Positions 33,477 through 42,329 of a stretch of 55,565 nucleotides of DNA are shown here, piece after piece. Position 1 is the first letter of the stretch. Every line of letters begins with the position of its first letter. The notes below the pieces were generated by a model that made no database searches, was not told the DNA's origin, and saw only the letters and a program-made list of their open reading frames with translations. The stretch comes from CAZXBB01 sp964638815. GTDB lineage: Bacteria; Planctomycetota; Phycisphaerae; Phycisphaerales; SM1A02. The stretch covers positions 1 to 55,565 of the forward strand of contig CAZXBB010000240.1 in the NCBI GenBank assembly GCA_964638815.1, read 5' to 3'. The position numbers and the translations under genes were made by a program.

Positions 33477-35056
33477 TCCGCACCTGCACGAAAGCCCCGG
33501 CCTCGACCGCATCCGCTTCGACCGGCTACCTGCACCCCGACTACGCGGGGTCGCTGGCGGAGTTCGGGACTCCGCTTGCCCTGCCGCGCAGCGGGGGACG
33601 GCTACTGGTGCGCACCGTTCCGGGCACGACGGATCGCGACGCGATGGGCTGCTACCCGCTGTTTGCCTGCCGCGACTGGTCGCGGCTTGGCGAGGACCTC
33701 GACGACCTGGAGGAGGACCTGGTCTCCGTGACGCTCGTGGCGGATCCCCTCGGTGACTACCGGGAGGATGACCTTCGTGCGTGCTTCGATCACGTCGCCG
33801 CGTTCAAGCGGCGGTTCGTGACGGAGCTCGGCGACGACCCTGGCGACGACCCTGGCGACGACTCCAGCGCCGACCCCAGCGCCGACCCCAGCGCCGACCC
33901 CGGCGCGATCGTGTCCAGGCATCACCGCTACTACGCCCGCCAGGCGCTCAGACGCGTCCGCGTCGAGACGTGCGATGCGCCCGCGGAGCATCTCGACGCG
34001 TGGTGCCGCCTGTACGATCACCTGGTGCGGCGCCACGGTCTGACCGGCATCCACCGGTTCTCGCGCGCGGCGTTCCGGAAGCAGCTCGCGATCGACGGGC
34101 TGGTCATGTTCGCCGCGTACGAGCGTGACCGAATGGTCGGCGCGCACCTGTGGATGGTCCACGACGGCGCGGCCTACAGCCACCTGGCGGCGTGCGATGA
34201 GCAGGGCTACGCCGCCAACGCCGCTTACGCGCTCCATTGGCACGCGCTCAGTGTCTTCCACGAAGGCCGCGTCGGCGGCGTGCGCCGGCTGGACCTCGGC
34301 GCCGCGGCCGGCACGTCGACCCGGGACGACGACGGCCTCGGTCGGTTCAAACGCGGATGGTCGAACGCGGAGCGCCCGACCTGGCTCTGCGGTCGCATCC
34401 TCGATCGCGAGCGGTACCGGCGTCTGGCCGGCGGCGCGCCATTGACCGTGACGGAGTACTTTCCCGCGTACCGCCGCGGCGAGTTCGCGTCGCCGTGCCG
34501 AGGTGCGGACGCGATCGGCGCGGGTGGGCCGGTGCACCTGCGTCCGCTCGAGGCGGGAGATCTCGAGCGGACCCACCGCTGGCACAACGACGCCGCGCTC
34601 TACGACAGTCTGGTCGGCGATTACCGGCCGGTTTCCCTCGAGACCGAGCGCCGGTGGCTGGAGCGCGTCAGCGCGCCGGCCGACGACCAGGTCAACCTGG
34701 CGATCTGCCTGGAGACGGGCGAGCACATCGGCAACATCTACCTGCGCGACGTCGATCGCGCGGCCGGCACCGCCGAGCTGCACGTCTTCATCGCGGCGCC
34801 GCGGCACCGGTCACGCGGTTACGGGAAGCAGGCGGTGAGCCGGCTCCTGGAGCACGCGTTCACGACGCTGGGTCTCGCGCACGTCCGCCTGCACGTTCTG
34901 CAGAAGAACGCTTCCGCCATCCGATGCTACGAGCAGTGCGGGTTTCGCGTCGCGCGGGTTCTGCGCGGCCATGTCGTCAAGGACGGCCGGAGTCAGGACG
35001 TGGTCATGATGATCCGGGACGCTCCCGGGGCCTCGGACGCCGCGATTCATGCATGA
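33473..35056 (+). CDS. Double GNAT-type acyltransferase fusion
   Basis: This 527-residue protein fuses two acyltransferase-like domains. Residues 1-330 resemble FemAB/BioF2-type GNAT proteins found in glycan clusters: LDLGAAAGTSTRDDDGLGRFKRGWSNAERP is characteristic. Residues 340-515 form a second, RimJ/PseH-like GNAT domain beginning HLRPLEAGDLERTHRWHNDAAL. Its acetyl-CoA loop RSRGYGKQAV lies near 445 and ALHVLQ/NASAIRCYEQCGF near 480. Between residues 120 and 143, Asp/Gly/Ser/Pro/Ala repeats come from a 12-bp tandem array. The start overlaps the methyltransferase stop (ATGA), and the stop overlaps the next gene likewise. PseH N-acetylates a 4-amino sugar, so an amino-sugar N-acylation role is inferred. 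Confidence 0.8.
   Translation: MIRTCTKAPASTASASTGYLHPDYAGSLAEFGTPLALPRSGGRLLVRTVPGTTDRDAMGCYPLFACRDWSRLGEDLDDLEEDLVSVTLVADPLGDYREDDLRACFDHVAAFKRRFVTELGDDPGDDPGDDSSADPSADPSADPGAIVSRHHRYYARQALRRVRVETCDAPAEHLDAWCRLYDHLVRRHGLTGIHRFSRAAFRKQLAIDGLVMFAAYERDRMVGAHLWMVHDGAAYSHLAACDEQGYAANAAYALHWHALSVFHEGRVGGVRRLDLGAAAGTSTRDDDGLGRFKRGWSNAERPTWLCGRILDRERYRRLAGGAPLTVTEYFPAYRRGEFASPCRGADAIGAGGPVHLRPLEAGDLERTHRWHNDAALYDSLVGDYRPVSLETERRWLERVSAPADDQVNLAICLETGEHIGNIYLRDVDRAAGTAELHVFIAAPRHRSRGYGKQAVSRLLEHAFTTLGLAHVRLHVLQKNASAIRCYEQCGFRVARVLRGHVVKDGRSQDVVMMIRDAPGASDAAIHA
33831..33902 (+). repeat. In-frame 12-bp tandem repeat in the GNAT fusion gene
   Basis: There are six 12-bp units: two of gcgacgaccctg, a third changed version, then three of gcgccgacccca/g. 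They encode GDDP, GDDP, GDDS and three SADP repeats, an Asp-rich linker inside the N-terminal domain. Length changes by single units would keep the frame. Confidence 0.9.
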
Positions 35057-36291
35057 GGCGGGCAAGATCGATGCAGCAACCATCGCCCTCCAAGTACCAC
35101 GCCGCCGACCTCGCGATCTTCGGAGGCGCGCCCGCCTTCGCCGAGCCGCTCTGCGTCGGCCGACCCAACATCCCCGATCGCGCTGCGCTCATCGCGCGCA
35201 TCAACGACCTCCTCGATCGGAAGTGGCTGAGCAACGACGGGCCGTACGTGCGGCAGTTCGAGCAGCGCATCGCCGAGCACGTCGGTGTCCGGCACTGCGT
35301 GGCGATGTGCAACGGCACGGTCGCGCTCGAGATCGCCGCCCGCGCGCTGGGGCTCTGCGGCGAGGTGATCGTGCCGGCGTTCACCTTCGTCGCCACCGCG
35401 CACGCGCTGCAGTGGCAGCAGATCACGCCCGTGTTCGCGGACATCGATCCCGCGACGCACAACATCGACCCGGCGCGTCTCGAGTCGCTCGTCACGCCTC
35501 GCACCACGGGCATCGTCGGGGTCCACGTCTGGGGCCGCCCGTGCCCGGTCGAGGCGCTCGAGCGCTTCGCGCGGGAACACCGCCTGCGTCTCATGTTCGA
35601 CGCCGCCCACGCGTTCGGCTGCACTCACGGCGGCCGGCCCATCGGGGGCTTCGGCGACGCCGAGGTGTTCAGCTTCCACGCGACCAAGTTCCTCAACGCG
35701 TTCGAGGGCGGCGCCGTAGTCACGAACAACGATCTGGTCGCGGAGCGGATGCGCCTGATGCGCAACAACGGGTTCGTCGACCTCGACGAGGTCAGACACG
35801 TCGGGATCAACGGCAAGATGAGCGAGGTGTCCGCCGCGATGGGCCTCACCAATCTCGAGAACATCGACCGGCTCATCGAGGTGAATCGCCGTCACCATGA
35901 GGCGTACGGCCTCGAGCTGGCCGGCATTCCCGGCGTGACGCTGGTCGCGTACGACCCGGCGGAGCGCAGCAACCATCAGTACGTCGTCGTGGAGATCGAT
36001 TCGCGGGTGACCGGCCTGGGTCGCGACCGGCTCGTCGATATCCTCAGGGCGGAGAACGTCGTGGCGCGACGCTACTTCTATCCGGGCTGCCACCGGATGG
36101 AGCCGTATCGCTCCATCAATCCGCACGCCGGTCTGCGGCTGCCCGACACCGAGGCCCTGGCGCAGCGCGTCATGGTCCTGCCCACCGGCACCGGGACGAA
36201 CCGGCGGGACATCGCGGTGATCGCCCGCATCATCCGCACGGCCGTCGAGCAGATCGGCCGCACGGCCCACGACGAATCCACTGCCGCGTAG
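35053..36291 (+). CDS. DegT/DnrJ/EryC1/StrS sugar aminotransferase
   Basis: This is a 412-residue PLP-dependent sugar aminotransferase. It has GRPNIPDRAALIARINDLLDRKWLSNDGPYV (N-terminal family pattern) and ALEIAARALGLCGEVIVPAFTFVATAHAL, with D183 in LMFDAAHAFG and the Schiff-base lysine K212 in VFSFHATKFLNAFEGGAVVTN. VVARRYFYPGCHRMEPYRSI closes it. This enzyme class transfers an amino group from glutamate to a nucleotide-linked keto sugar. The ATG at 35053 overlaps the preceding stop (ATGA), which favours it over the in-frame ATG at 35071. It likely provides the amino sugar that the GNAT neighbour acylates. Compared with the first DegT protein it looks fully functional. Confidence 0.92.
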   Translation: MRRARSMQQPSPSKYHAADLAIFGGAPAFAEPLCVGRPNIPDRAALIARINDLLDRKWLSNDGPYVRQFEQRIAEHVGVRHCVAMCNGTVALEIAARALGLCGEVIVPAFTFVATAHALQWQQITPVFADIDPATHNIDPARLESLVTPRTTGIVGVHVWGRPCPVEALERFAREHRLRLMFDAAHAFGCTHGGRPIGGFGDAEVFSFHATKFLNAFEGGAVVTNNDLVAERMRLMRNNGFVDLDEVRHVGINGKMSEVSAAMGLTNLENIDRLIEVNRRHHEAYGLELAGIPGVTLVAYDPAERSNHQYVVVEIDSRVTGLGRDRLVDILRAENVVARRYFYPGCHRMEPYRSINPHAGLRLPDTEALAQRVMVLPTGTGTNRRDIAVIARIIRTAVEQIGRTAHDESTAA

Positions 36292-36312
36292 CGCGCCGGG
36301 AGGCACCCACGC

Positions 36313-37749
36313 ATGAACAGCACCGACGCCATCGCGAACCGGCTCGCGCCCCTCGATGCGGTCGCGGCTCTGTCCCGGCGCTTCGAGCGCACGGGCGACC
36401 CCGACTACCTGCGCGGCTGCGCGGCGGTGCTGGGCCGCGTCATCGACCAGCCGGCGTTCTTCAATTCGCTGCTGTGGTCGGTCAACCGTCACCTCTTCGT
36501 GCGTCAGAACGAGATCGAACCGTCGGTGCGAGACGAGATCCGCTACGGATACGTCGCGCCGGCCTACCTCGAGTTCGTGGACCGGATGGCCGCGCTCTGC
36601 GATCACGAAGATGCGCCCGTCGCGACGGCCGGCGTCGAGCGCGTGCTGATCGTTTCACACCAGTTTCTGGGCCCCGCCCACTCGCCGACCCGCGTGGCCG
36701 TGGAGTACGCCCGAACGCTGCGGCAGACCCACGGCGCCGAGGTGCTCATCCTGAACACGGACGTCCTGCCGCGGCGGAACGAGTGCGGGTTCGGCGAGCC
36801 GTTCCTCGCGTCCGCGAACGCCGAGATGAAGGGCGAGCAGCGGATCGGATGGCAGGGCGTGAGCATCGACTGCTTCACGCCGCCGGAGCACGGCGTGGGC
36901 GCGCGCGGGATCGACGAGTGCCTGTGGCGATCCGCTGCCTTCGGTCCGACGCTGGTCCTGTCGCACGGCGAGTTCAACCTCGTCGGCGACCTCCTGGCCA
37001 CCTCGTTTCCAACGGTCTGCCTGCCGATGTCGCGTCTCGAGCCCGTTTCGACGGCGCAGGTGTACGTGGACTACGCCGGTTACTACGACCGGCTCCGGAT
37101 CGTCGAGCGCGGCCTGATCTCCCATGTCCCCGAGGTTCGCCGGCTCTCGGCCATGATCCCGTCGCCGCCCCGGCAGCGCGCGATCGCCCGCGCGGAGTAC
37201 GGGCTCCACGACGACCACGTCGTCTTCGTGATCATCGGCACCCGCCTCCAGCTCGAGATCGATGAGCGATTCGAGCGAGCGCTCGCGAGGATCCTCCGGA
37301 GCAGCGACCACGCCCGCCTTCTGCTGATCGGCGTGACCGCGATGACCTGGCGAACCGACGCGATGCGCGAACTCGCGGATCGGGTCGTGCTTCGTCCGTT
37401 CGAGGCCGACCTGCCCGCGGCGTTCGCAGTGTGCGACTGCATGCTCAACCCGACCCGCAGCGGCGGCGGCTACACCGCGGTCATGGCGGTGGACGCCGCG
37501 GTGCCGGTGCTCTCTCTCGGTCGGTGCGACGTGGGAGGCGTGATCGGCGCGTCGAACTGCTGCCGCGACGTCGACGATCTCGCCGAGCGCGGCGTGCGCA
37601 TGGCGCAGGAGCCCGAGTACCGCCGCCGGTGTGACGAGGCCGCGCGGCGGCTGGCCGATGCGATGCCGACGTTCGAATCGGTGATGGGCGATCTGCTGCG
37701 GATCGGCGAGGTGGCCAAAGCGGCCTTCCGCCCGGCGGTCGCCGTCTGA
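36313..37749 (+). CDS. Glycosyltransferase (GT4/GT-B-like)
   Basis: This is a 478-residue protein. The last 200 residues resemble a GT-B glycosyltransferase: HVVFVIIGTRLQLEIDERFERALARIL, RLLLIGVTAMT, ADRVVLRPFEADLPAAFAVCDCMLNPTRSGGGYTAVMA and a DDLAERGVRMAQEPEYR helix. The stretch from FEADLPAAFAVCD to SGGGYTAVMA is the nucleotide-sugar binding region of GT4-type enzymes, but the conserved E-x7-E motif is replaced. The first 100 residues are helical. GGGAGG lies about ten bases before the ATG. It is the last gene of the plus-strand tailoring cluster and is convergent with a HEAT-like protein 15 bases beyond. Confidence 0.72.
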   Translation: MNSTDAIANRLAPLDAVAALSRRFERTGDPDYLRGCAAVLGRVIDQPAFFNSLLWSVNRHLFVRQNEIEPSVRDEIRYGYVAPAYLEFVDRMAALCDHEDAPVATAGVERVLIVSHQFLGPAHSPTRVAVEYARTLRQTHGAEVLILNTDVLPRRNECGFGEPFLASANAEMKGEQRIGWQGVSIDCFTPPEHGVGARGIDECLWRSAAFGPTLVLSHGEFNLVGDLLATSFPTVCLPMSRLEPVSTAQVYVDYAGYYDRLRIVERGLISHVPEVRRLSAMIPSPPRQRAIARAEYGLHDDHVVFVIIGTRLQLEIDERFERALARILRSSDHARLLLIGVTAMTWRTDAMRELADRVVLRPFEADLPAAFAVCDCMLNPTRSGGGYTAVMAVDAAVPVLSLGRCDVGGVIGASNCCRDVDDLAERGVRMAQEPEYRRRCDEAARRLADAMPTFESVMGDLLRIGEVAKAAFRPAVAV

Positions 37750-37764
37750 GCGCGCTGCAACGCG

Positions 37765-39333
37765 TCACGGCGTCGCGAACACGCGCCGGGTCGAGTCGAA
37801 CTCGAGACGCCGGTGCGTCAGCATGCGCGCCGCCTCGAGATCGTCGAAGTAGAGACGCAGCCCGCGCACGCTGCTCCCGATCGGTCGTCCCACGACCTCG
37901 TGCCACGCCGGCACGAAGCGCTCGGTGAGCCAGGCCTGCTTCTGGACCGCCCGGCCGAGTGTCTCCGCGTCGCCCGGCGGGCGCCGCGTGAGGAACTGCA
38001 GGGACTCGCCCCGCCCGGCCGCGAGGAGGCACAGGAGCGTGTCGGGGTTCAGCGCGCCGCCCGGCAGGTGCAGCACGCGGAATCCGAACTCGTCGAGGTC
38101 CTCGTGGCCGATCGTCACGCCGAGGGCGGCGAGGGCGAGCCGCTGGACGGTGCGCACGCGCGGCATGTCCTCGAGGTCGAGCGCTTCCTCGAGCAGCTCG
38201 GCGTGCACGCCCAGCAGCGCCGAGAGCAGGGCCCCCGCTCGCTTCTCGTCGTCGTCGAACGATCGGATCCACGCCTCGGCGTGCGTCACCGCCTCGTCGC
38301 GCGGCAGGCGACGCTCCGCGAGGAGCGCCGCGGCGTACACGGAGCCCTCCGCGTCGGCGGGGCTCCCCGCGAGCAGGCCCCGCACGGTTTCGGCGGGAAT
38401 GCCGTCCCACCGCCACGCCGCCAGCCTGCGCGCGGCGACGGGCTGCTCCGGATCGGCGAGCACGAGCCGGGCCTGCGCCTCGTCGCGCGCCGCCGAGCGT
38501 GTCTGGAGTGCGAACTCCGCGCCGCGGTTGCCGTCCCGGGCGAGCTTCGCGAGCGTCGCCAGCGCCGCCGGGTCGCGGGAGTAGCGCAGCACGTCGGGGA
38601 GGGTGACGGTGTCGGAAGCGCCCGGGTGCTCGCTGAGCGCGATCACCGGTCCGGCATGGGCGGGGGCGAAGCGAACGAGACGCAGGAGCAGGGCGTCGAG
38701 AACCTCGGGCGCGGGGAACACGTCGAGCGGCGCCACCTTCGGTATGGGTCGGCACCACGCGGCGACGAGATGCTTCGCGCGCTGAATGACCACGTCGTCC
38801 GGGCGAGGCTCCAGCCGGCTGATCCACGCCCCGCGCTCCGGCCCCGCCCACCCGCACGCGGCGACGAACGCCGCCTGCCGCGCGGCGTCCAGGTTCGATT
38901 GAAGGATCGTGTTGACGAGCGGGAGGAGCTGCTCGTCCTCGAGGTCGAGGGGCACGTCGTGCAACTGCTGCGCCACGCCCAGCTCGTCGCCGCGCGCAAG
39001 CCTGGCCGCCATCTCGTCCAGCACGAGCCGGTGGGGCTGCCGGTCCCATCCCCAGAGACCGATGGTCCGCAGGATGGCCGCCGCCTCGACGCGGGCCTCG
39101 CCGCCGGCGTCAACGAGCGCGACGTTGACGCGGTCGAGGAGTGCCGCCACCCGCGGGCGCCCGGCGTCATCCCGAACGAGCAGCCACGTCCAGCCGGCGC
39201 GGCGCTCCGAGGGATCGGCGTGCGTGATTGCGTTCAGCGCGCGGTGGCGGCTGAGCACCGGCAGGACGAACCACGCGGCGCCCACGCCGAGGATGATCGC
39301 GATCGCGATGGTCGTGATGCGTACCTTGCTCAA
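37765..39333 (-). CDS. Membrane-anchored HEAT-like repeat protein of unknown function
   Basis: This is a 522-residue protein with a short N-terminal cytoplasmic segment and one membrane helix (residues 6-27, ITTIAIAIILGVGAAWFVLPVL). About 480 residues of alternating alpha helices follow, rich in Ala, Leu, Arg and Asp, of the kind seen in HEAT/ARM solenoids (for example DPAALATLAKLARDGNR and AAALLAERRLPRDEAV). No catalytic motif is evident. The start codon is TTG at 39333, with AGGA about eight bases upstream. The gene is convergent with the glycosyltransferase gene. I do not recognise a named family. Confidence 0.75.
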   Translation of the reverse strand: MSKVRITTIAIAIILGVGAAWFVLPVLSRHRALNAITHADPSERRAGWTWLLVRDDAGRPRVAALLDRVNVALVDAGGEARVEAAAILRTIGLWGWDRQPHRLVLDEMAARLARGDELGVAQQLHDVPLDLEDEQLLPLVNTILQSNLDAARQAAFVAACGWAGPERGAWISRLEPRPDDVVIQRAKHLVAAWCRPIPKVAPLDVFPAPEVLDALLLRLVRFAPAHAGPVIALSEHPGASDTVTLPDVLRYSRDPAALATLAKLARDGNRGAEFALQTRSAARDEAQARLVLADPEQPVAARRLAAWRWDGIPAETVRGLLAGSPADAEGSVYAAALLAERRLPRDEAVTHAEAWIRSFDDDEKRAGALLSALLGVHAELLEEALDLEDMPRVRTVQRLALAALGVTIGHEDLDEFGFRVLHLPGGALNPDTLLCLLAAGRGESLQFLTRRPPGDAETLGRAVQKQAWLTERFVPAWHEVVGRPIGSSVRGLRLYFDDLEAARMLTHRRLEFDSTRRVFATP

Positions 39334-39444
39334 TGCGGCGTCCTGACCGGGCCGGCGGAGCTGCGCCCTCGCGCGGCGCGACCGGCTCCACGATCATGCT
39401 AACGCCGCGGCGCGCCATCGCCCCCGAGTGCGGGTCATCCGGGA

Positions 39445-39741
39445 GTGCGGGTCATGCGAGTGCGTCATGCGGGGACCGGCGTGGGGCGCGTGGGCCCTCC
39501 CGTCGCGGAGCGTCGCATCGGCTCCGAGCGTCCAGAAGTCGGGGTCCGGCAGGCCGGGTACCTCGCCCGGGCCTGCGGCGACGATGCGGCGTTGCGGTCC
39601 GAGATCGAGCTGCTGCTCGCCGCGGGGCTCGACACGGAAGCGGCCGACATGCTGTCGGACGCGCATCTCGCCCGCGCGCGGGCGATCCTGGACCGCATGA
39701 TCGACGACGTTGACGGAACCCGCTCGCCGCGCGAGTCGTGA
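39445..39741 (+). pseudogene. Remnant of a Ser/Thr protein kinase N-terminus
   Basis: The segment AGYLARACGDDAALRSEIELLLAAG resembles the sequence just before the kinase domain of many planctomycete Ser/Thr kinases, which read like (A)xLxxACxGDxALRxEVExLLAA. Neither a kinase domain nor a clear start follows: the frame ends at 39741 after only 98 codons. It lies in a 516-base gap (39334-39849). The rest of the gap holds a -10-like tatatt at 39771-39776. A chance resemblance remains possible. Confidence 0.35.
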
Positions 39742-39849
39742 GGCCCGGAATGCCGCCCGTCGGGGCGCGTTATATTCTCCGCCGTTCCCTCGCCGTTGCG
39801 CGACCCTGGCGCAAGGGCGACTGTTCCGTCGAGCGCTGCGGAGATCGCC

Positions 39850-42258
39850 ATGCGGGGTCCGATCGGTCGCTACATGAACTGGCTCCACACGCGCTGGCCG
39901 GCCGGCACGGTGGAGAAGCTGCCGGTGGTGAACGACGACGGCTCGACTTCCGTCCCCGGTCTTTACATCGTCGGCGATCTCACCGGGATCCCGCTCCTGA
40001 AGTTCTCCTCGGACTCCGGGGCGCGGGCGGTGCGGACGATCCTGGACGACAAGTCGTTCCGGTCGCGGTCGACCGGAGACGAGAAGGTGTACGACATCGT
40101 CGTCGTCGGAGCCGGCGTGTCGGGCGTCGCTGCGACCGCGGAGGCCCGGAAGGCGGGGCTGAAGTGCGAGCTCCTCGAGGCGTCGGAGCCACTGAGCACG
40201 ATCGTGAACTTCCCAGCCGGCAAGCCGATCTTCACGTATCCCAGCGACATGACGCCCGCGGGCGACCTCCAGTTCGGCGAGGACGCTGACGTCAAGGAAG
40301 GTCTCGTCGCGGCGCTCCGTGACTTCATGAAGGAGCACGACATCGAGCCCCGGATCGCCCGCGCGGAGCGCGTCACGCGCCGGGGGAACCTGCTGGAGGT
40401 CAGCCTCGCCGACGGTGAGCCGGTGCGGGCGCACCGCGTGATCGTCGGCATCGGACGATCCGGTAACTTTCGCAGGCTCGGCGTGCCCGGCGAGGATCTC
40501 GACAAGCTTACGAACCGGCTCCACGATCCGAAGGACTTCCGCAACAAGCACGTCCTGGTGGTCGGCGGCGGCGACAGCGCGATGGAGGCGGCGATCGCGC
40601 TGGCGCAGTGCGGGGCATTCGTCACGCTCTCCTACCGCAAGGAGGAGTTCAGCCGCCCGAAGCCCGACAACATCGACGCGATCGAGGCCCTCGCCGCCGA
40701 TCCCTGCGCGGACGTCTCGGTCGAGTCGCCCTCGAGCGAGCGCGTCACGACGTCGTCCGGCCGCTACCTCGAGAAGTACCTGCGGGCGGGCTCGATCCGC
40801 CTCATGATGAAGTCGCAGGTGAAGGAGATTCGCGAGGACGAGGTCGTCGTCACCAACAGGGAGGGCGAAGACGAGGTCCTGCCCAACGACCACGTCATCC
40901 CCGCGATCGGGCGCGAGGCGCCGCTCGACTTCTTCCGGCGCAGCGGGGTGCACATCCGCGGGGAGTGGCGGGCGTCGGCGATCGTCGCGCTCGTCCTGTT
41001 CTTCGCGTTCTGCACGTTCATCTACCACTGGAAGAGCAACTCGGGCTTCGACCTCGAAGGCAGCTTCAAGTCGAATCACCTCTTCCCGTTCAACCTCGCG
41101 GACCCGGAGAACCCGGCGAATCTCTTCGGGACGATCGCGATCTCGCTCCAGAAACCGAGCTTCTACTACACGCTCGCGTACACGCTGTGCATCGTGATCT
41201 TCGGCATCCGGCGGGTGAGACGGCGGAAGACGCCGTACGTCAGCGTGCAGACGATCTGCCTCGCGGCGATCCAGGTCATCCCGCTCTTCCTGCTGCCGTA
41301 CGTCCTGCTTCCGTGGATGGGGCACAACGGGTGGTTCGACGCCGGCTTCGGCAGGATGCTGGCGGACGGACTGTTCCCCGTCGCCGAGCTGCGATGGGAA
41401 GGGCACGGGCGCGAGTACTGGCGTTCCGTCGGCTTCATCCTCGCGTGGCCGCTCGTGCCGTGGAACTTCTTCACGGACACGCCGCTCGCGTGGTGGCTCG
41501 TCATCGGGTGCATCCAGACGTTCGTCATCATTCCCTTGCTCATCTGGAAATGGGGAAAGGGCGCCTACTGCGGGTGGATCTGCTCGTGCGGCGCTCTGGC
41601 GGAGACGATGGGAGACGCGCACCGTCACAAGATGCCGCACGGGCCGGGGTGGAACCGGCTCAACATGCTGGGCCAGGTGTTCCTGGTGTTCGCATTCGTG
41701 CTCATGATCGCGCGCGTCATCGGCTGGATGACGACCGGCGACTCCGGCCTCGGCAAGGCCGCCGACACGGTGTTCATGGCCGGGCTCTACGGCAAGGACA
41801 CCGGCTGGCAGGACCTGCCGTTCCCGATGGCGTACCTGAACTACGAGTGGTTCGTCGATCTCCTCTGGGCGGGCATCTTCGGCGTCGCCTTTTACTTCTG
41901 GTTCTCGGGCCGCGTCTGGTGTCGCTTCGCGTGTCCGCTCGCGGCGCTCATGCACATCTACGCGCGCTTCAGCCGATTCCGGATCATCGCGGACAAGAAG
42001 AAGTGCATCTCGTGCAACGTGTGCACGAGCGTGTGCCACCAGGGCATCGACATCATGAACTTCGCCAACAAGGGTGTCCCGATGGAGGACCCCGAGTGCG
42101 TGCGGTGCTCGGCGTGCGTGCAGAGCTGCCCCACCGGCGTGCTCCAGTTCGGCGAGGTTGACCGGAAGACGGGTGAAACGATCCGGGTCGATCGCCTCGC
42201 GGCATCGCCGGTGCTCATGAAGGAAATCGGCGTAAACGGGAAGCCGGTGGCGGTGTAG
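39850..42258 (+). CDS. Membrane fusion of FAD/NAD(P)-binding oxidoreductase and 4Fe-4S (NapH/CcoG-like) domains
   Basis: This is an 802-residue protein. Residues 1-70 contain PGLYIVGDLTGIPLLKF, the motif normally at the C-terminal end of thioredoxin-reductase-like flavoproteins. A new FAD start VVVGAGVSG (84-92), an NAD(P) motif VLVVGGGDSAMEAA (235-248) and a terminal IPAIGREAPLDFF (350-362) follow. From residue 376 there are about six membrane helices, with CGWICSCGALAETMGDAHRH and CRFACPLAALMHIYARF as in NapH/CcoG. The C-terminus has two 4Fe-4S motifs, CISCNVCTSVCHQG and CVRCSACVQSCPTG. It probably moves electrons from NAD(P)H through FAD and iron-sulfur clusters to a membrane acceptor. The ATG at 39850 is preceded by GGAGA. 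Confidence 0.85.
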   Translation: MRGPIGRYMNWLHTRWPAGTVEKLPVVNDDGSTSVPGLYIVGDLTGIPLLKFSSDSGARAVRTILDDKSFRSRSTGDEKVYDIVVVGAGVSGVAATAEARKAGLKCELLEASEPLSTIVNFPAGKPIFTYPSDMTPAGDLQFGEDADVKEGLVAALRDFMKEHDIEPRIARAERVTRRGNLLEVSLADGEPVRAHRVIVGIGRSGNFRRLGVPGEDLDKLTNRLHDPKDFRNKHVLVVGGGDSAMEAAIALAQCGAFVTLSYRKEEFSRPKPDNIDAIEALAADPCADVSVESPSSERVTTSSGRYLEKYLRAGSIRLMMKSQVKEIREDEVVVTNREGEDEVLPNDHVIPAIGREAPLDFFRRSGVHIRGEWRASAIVALVLFFAFCTFIYHWKSNSGFDLEGSFKSNHLFPFNLADPENPANLFGTIAISLQKPSFYYTLAYTLCIVIFGIRRVRRRKTPYVSVQTICLAAIQVIPLFLLPYVLLPWMGHNGWFDAGFGRMLADGLFPVAELRWEGHGREYWRSVGFILAWPLVPWNFFTDTPLAWWLVIGCIQTFVIIPLLIWKWGKGAYCGWICSCGALAETMGDAHRHKMPHGPGWNRLNMLGQVFLVFAFVLMIARVIGWMTTGDSGLGKAADTVFMAGLYGKDTGWQDLPFPMAYLNYEWFVDLLWAGIFGVAFYFWFSGRVWCRFACPLAALMHIYARFSRFRIIADKKKCISCNVCTSVCHQGIDIMNFANKGVPMEDPECVRCSACVQSCPTGVLQFGEVDRKTGETIRVDRLAASPVLMKEIGVNGKPVAV

Positions 42259-42329
42259 GGCGGCCGGTGACGGCGGCGACGACGAGGTCCGCCGTCGCGG
42301 TTCCGGTGTGCCCAGGTCCTGTGCTCTGG

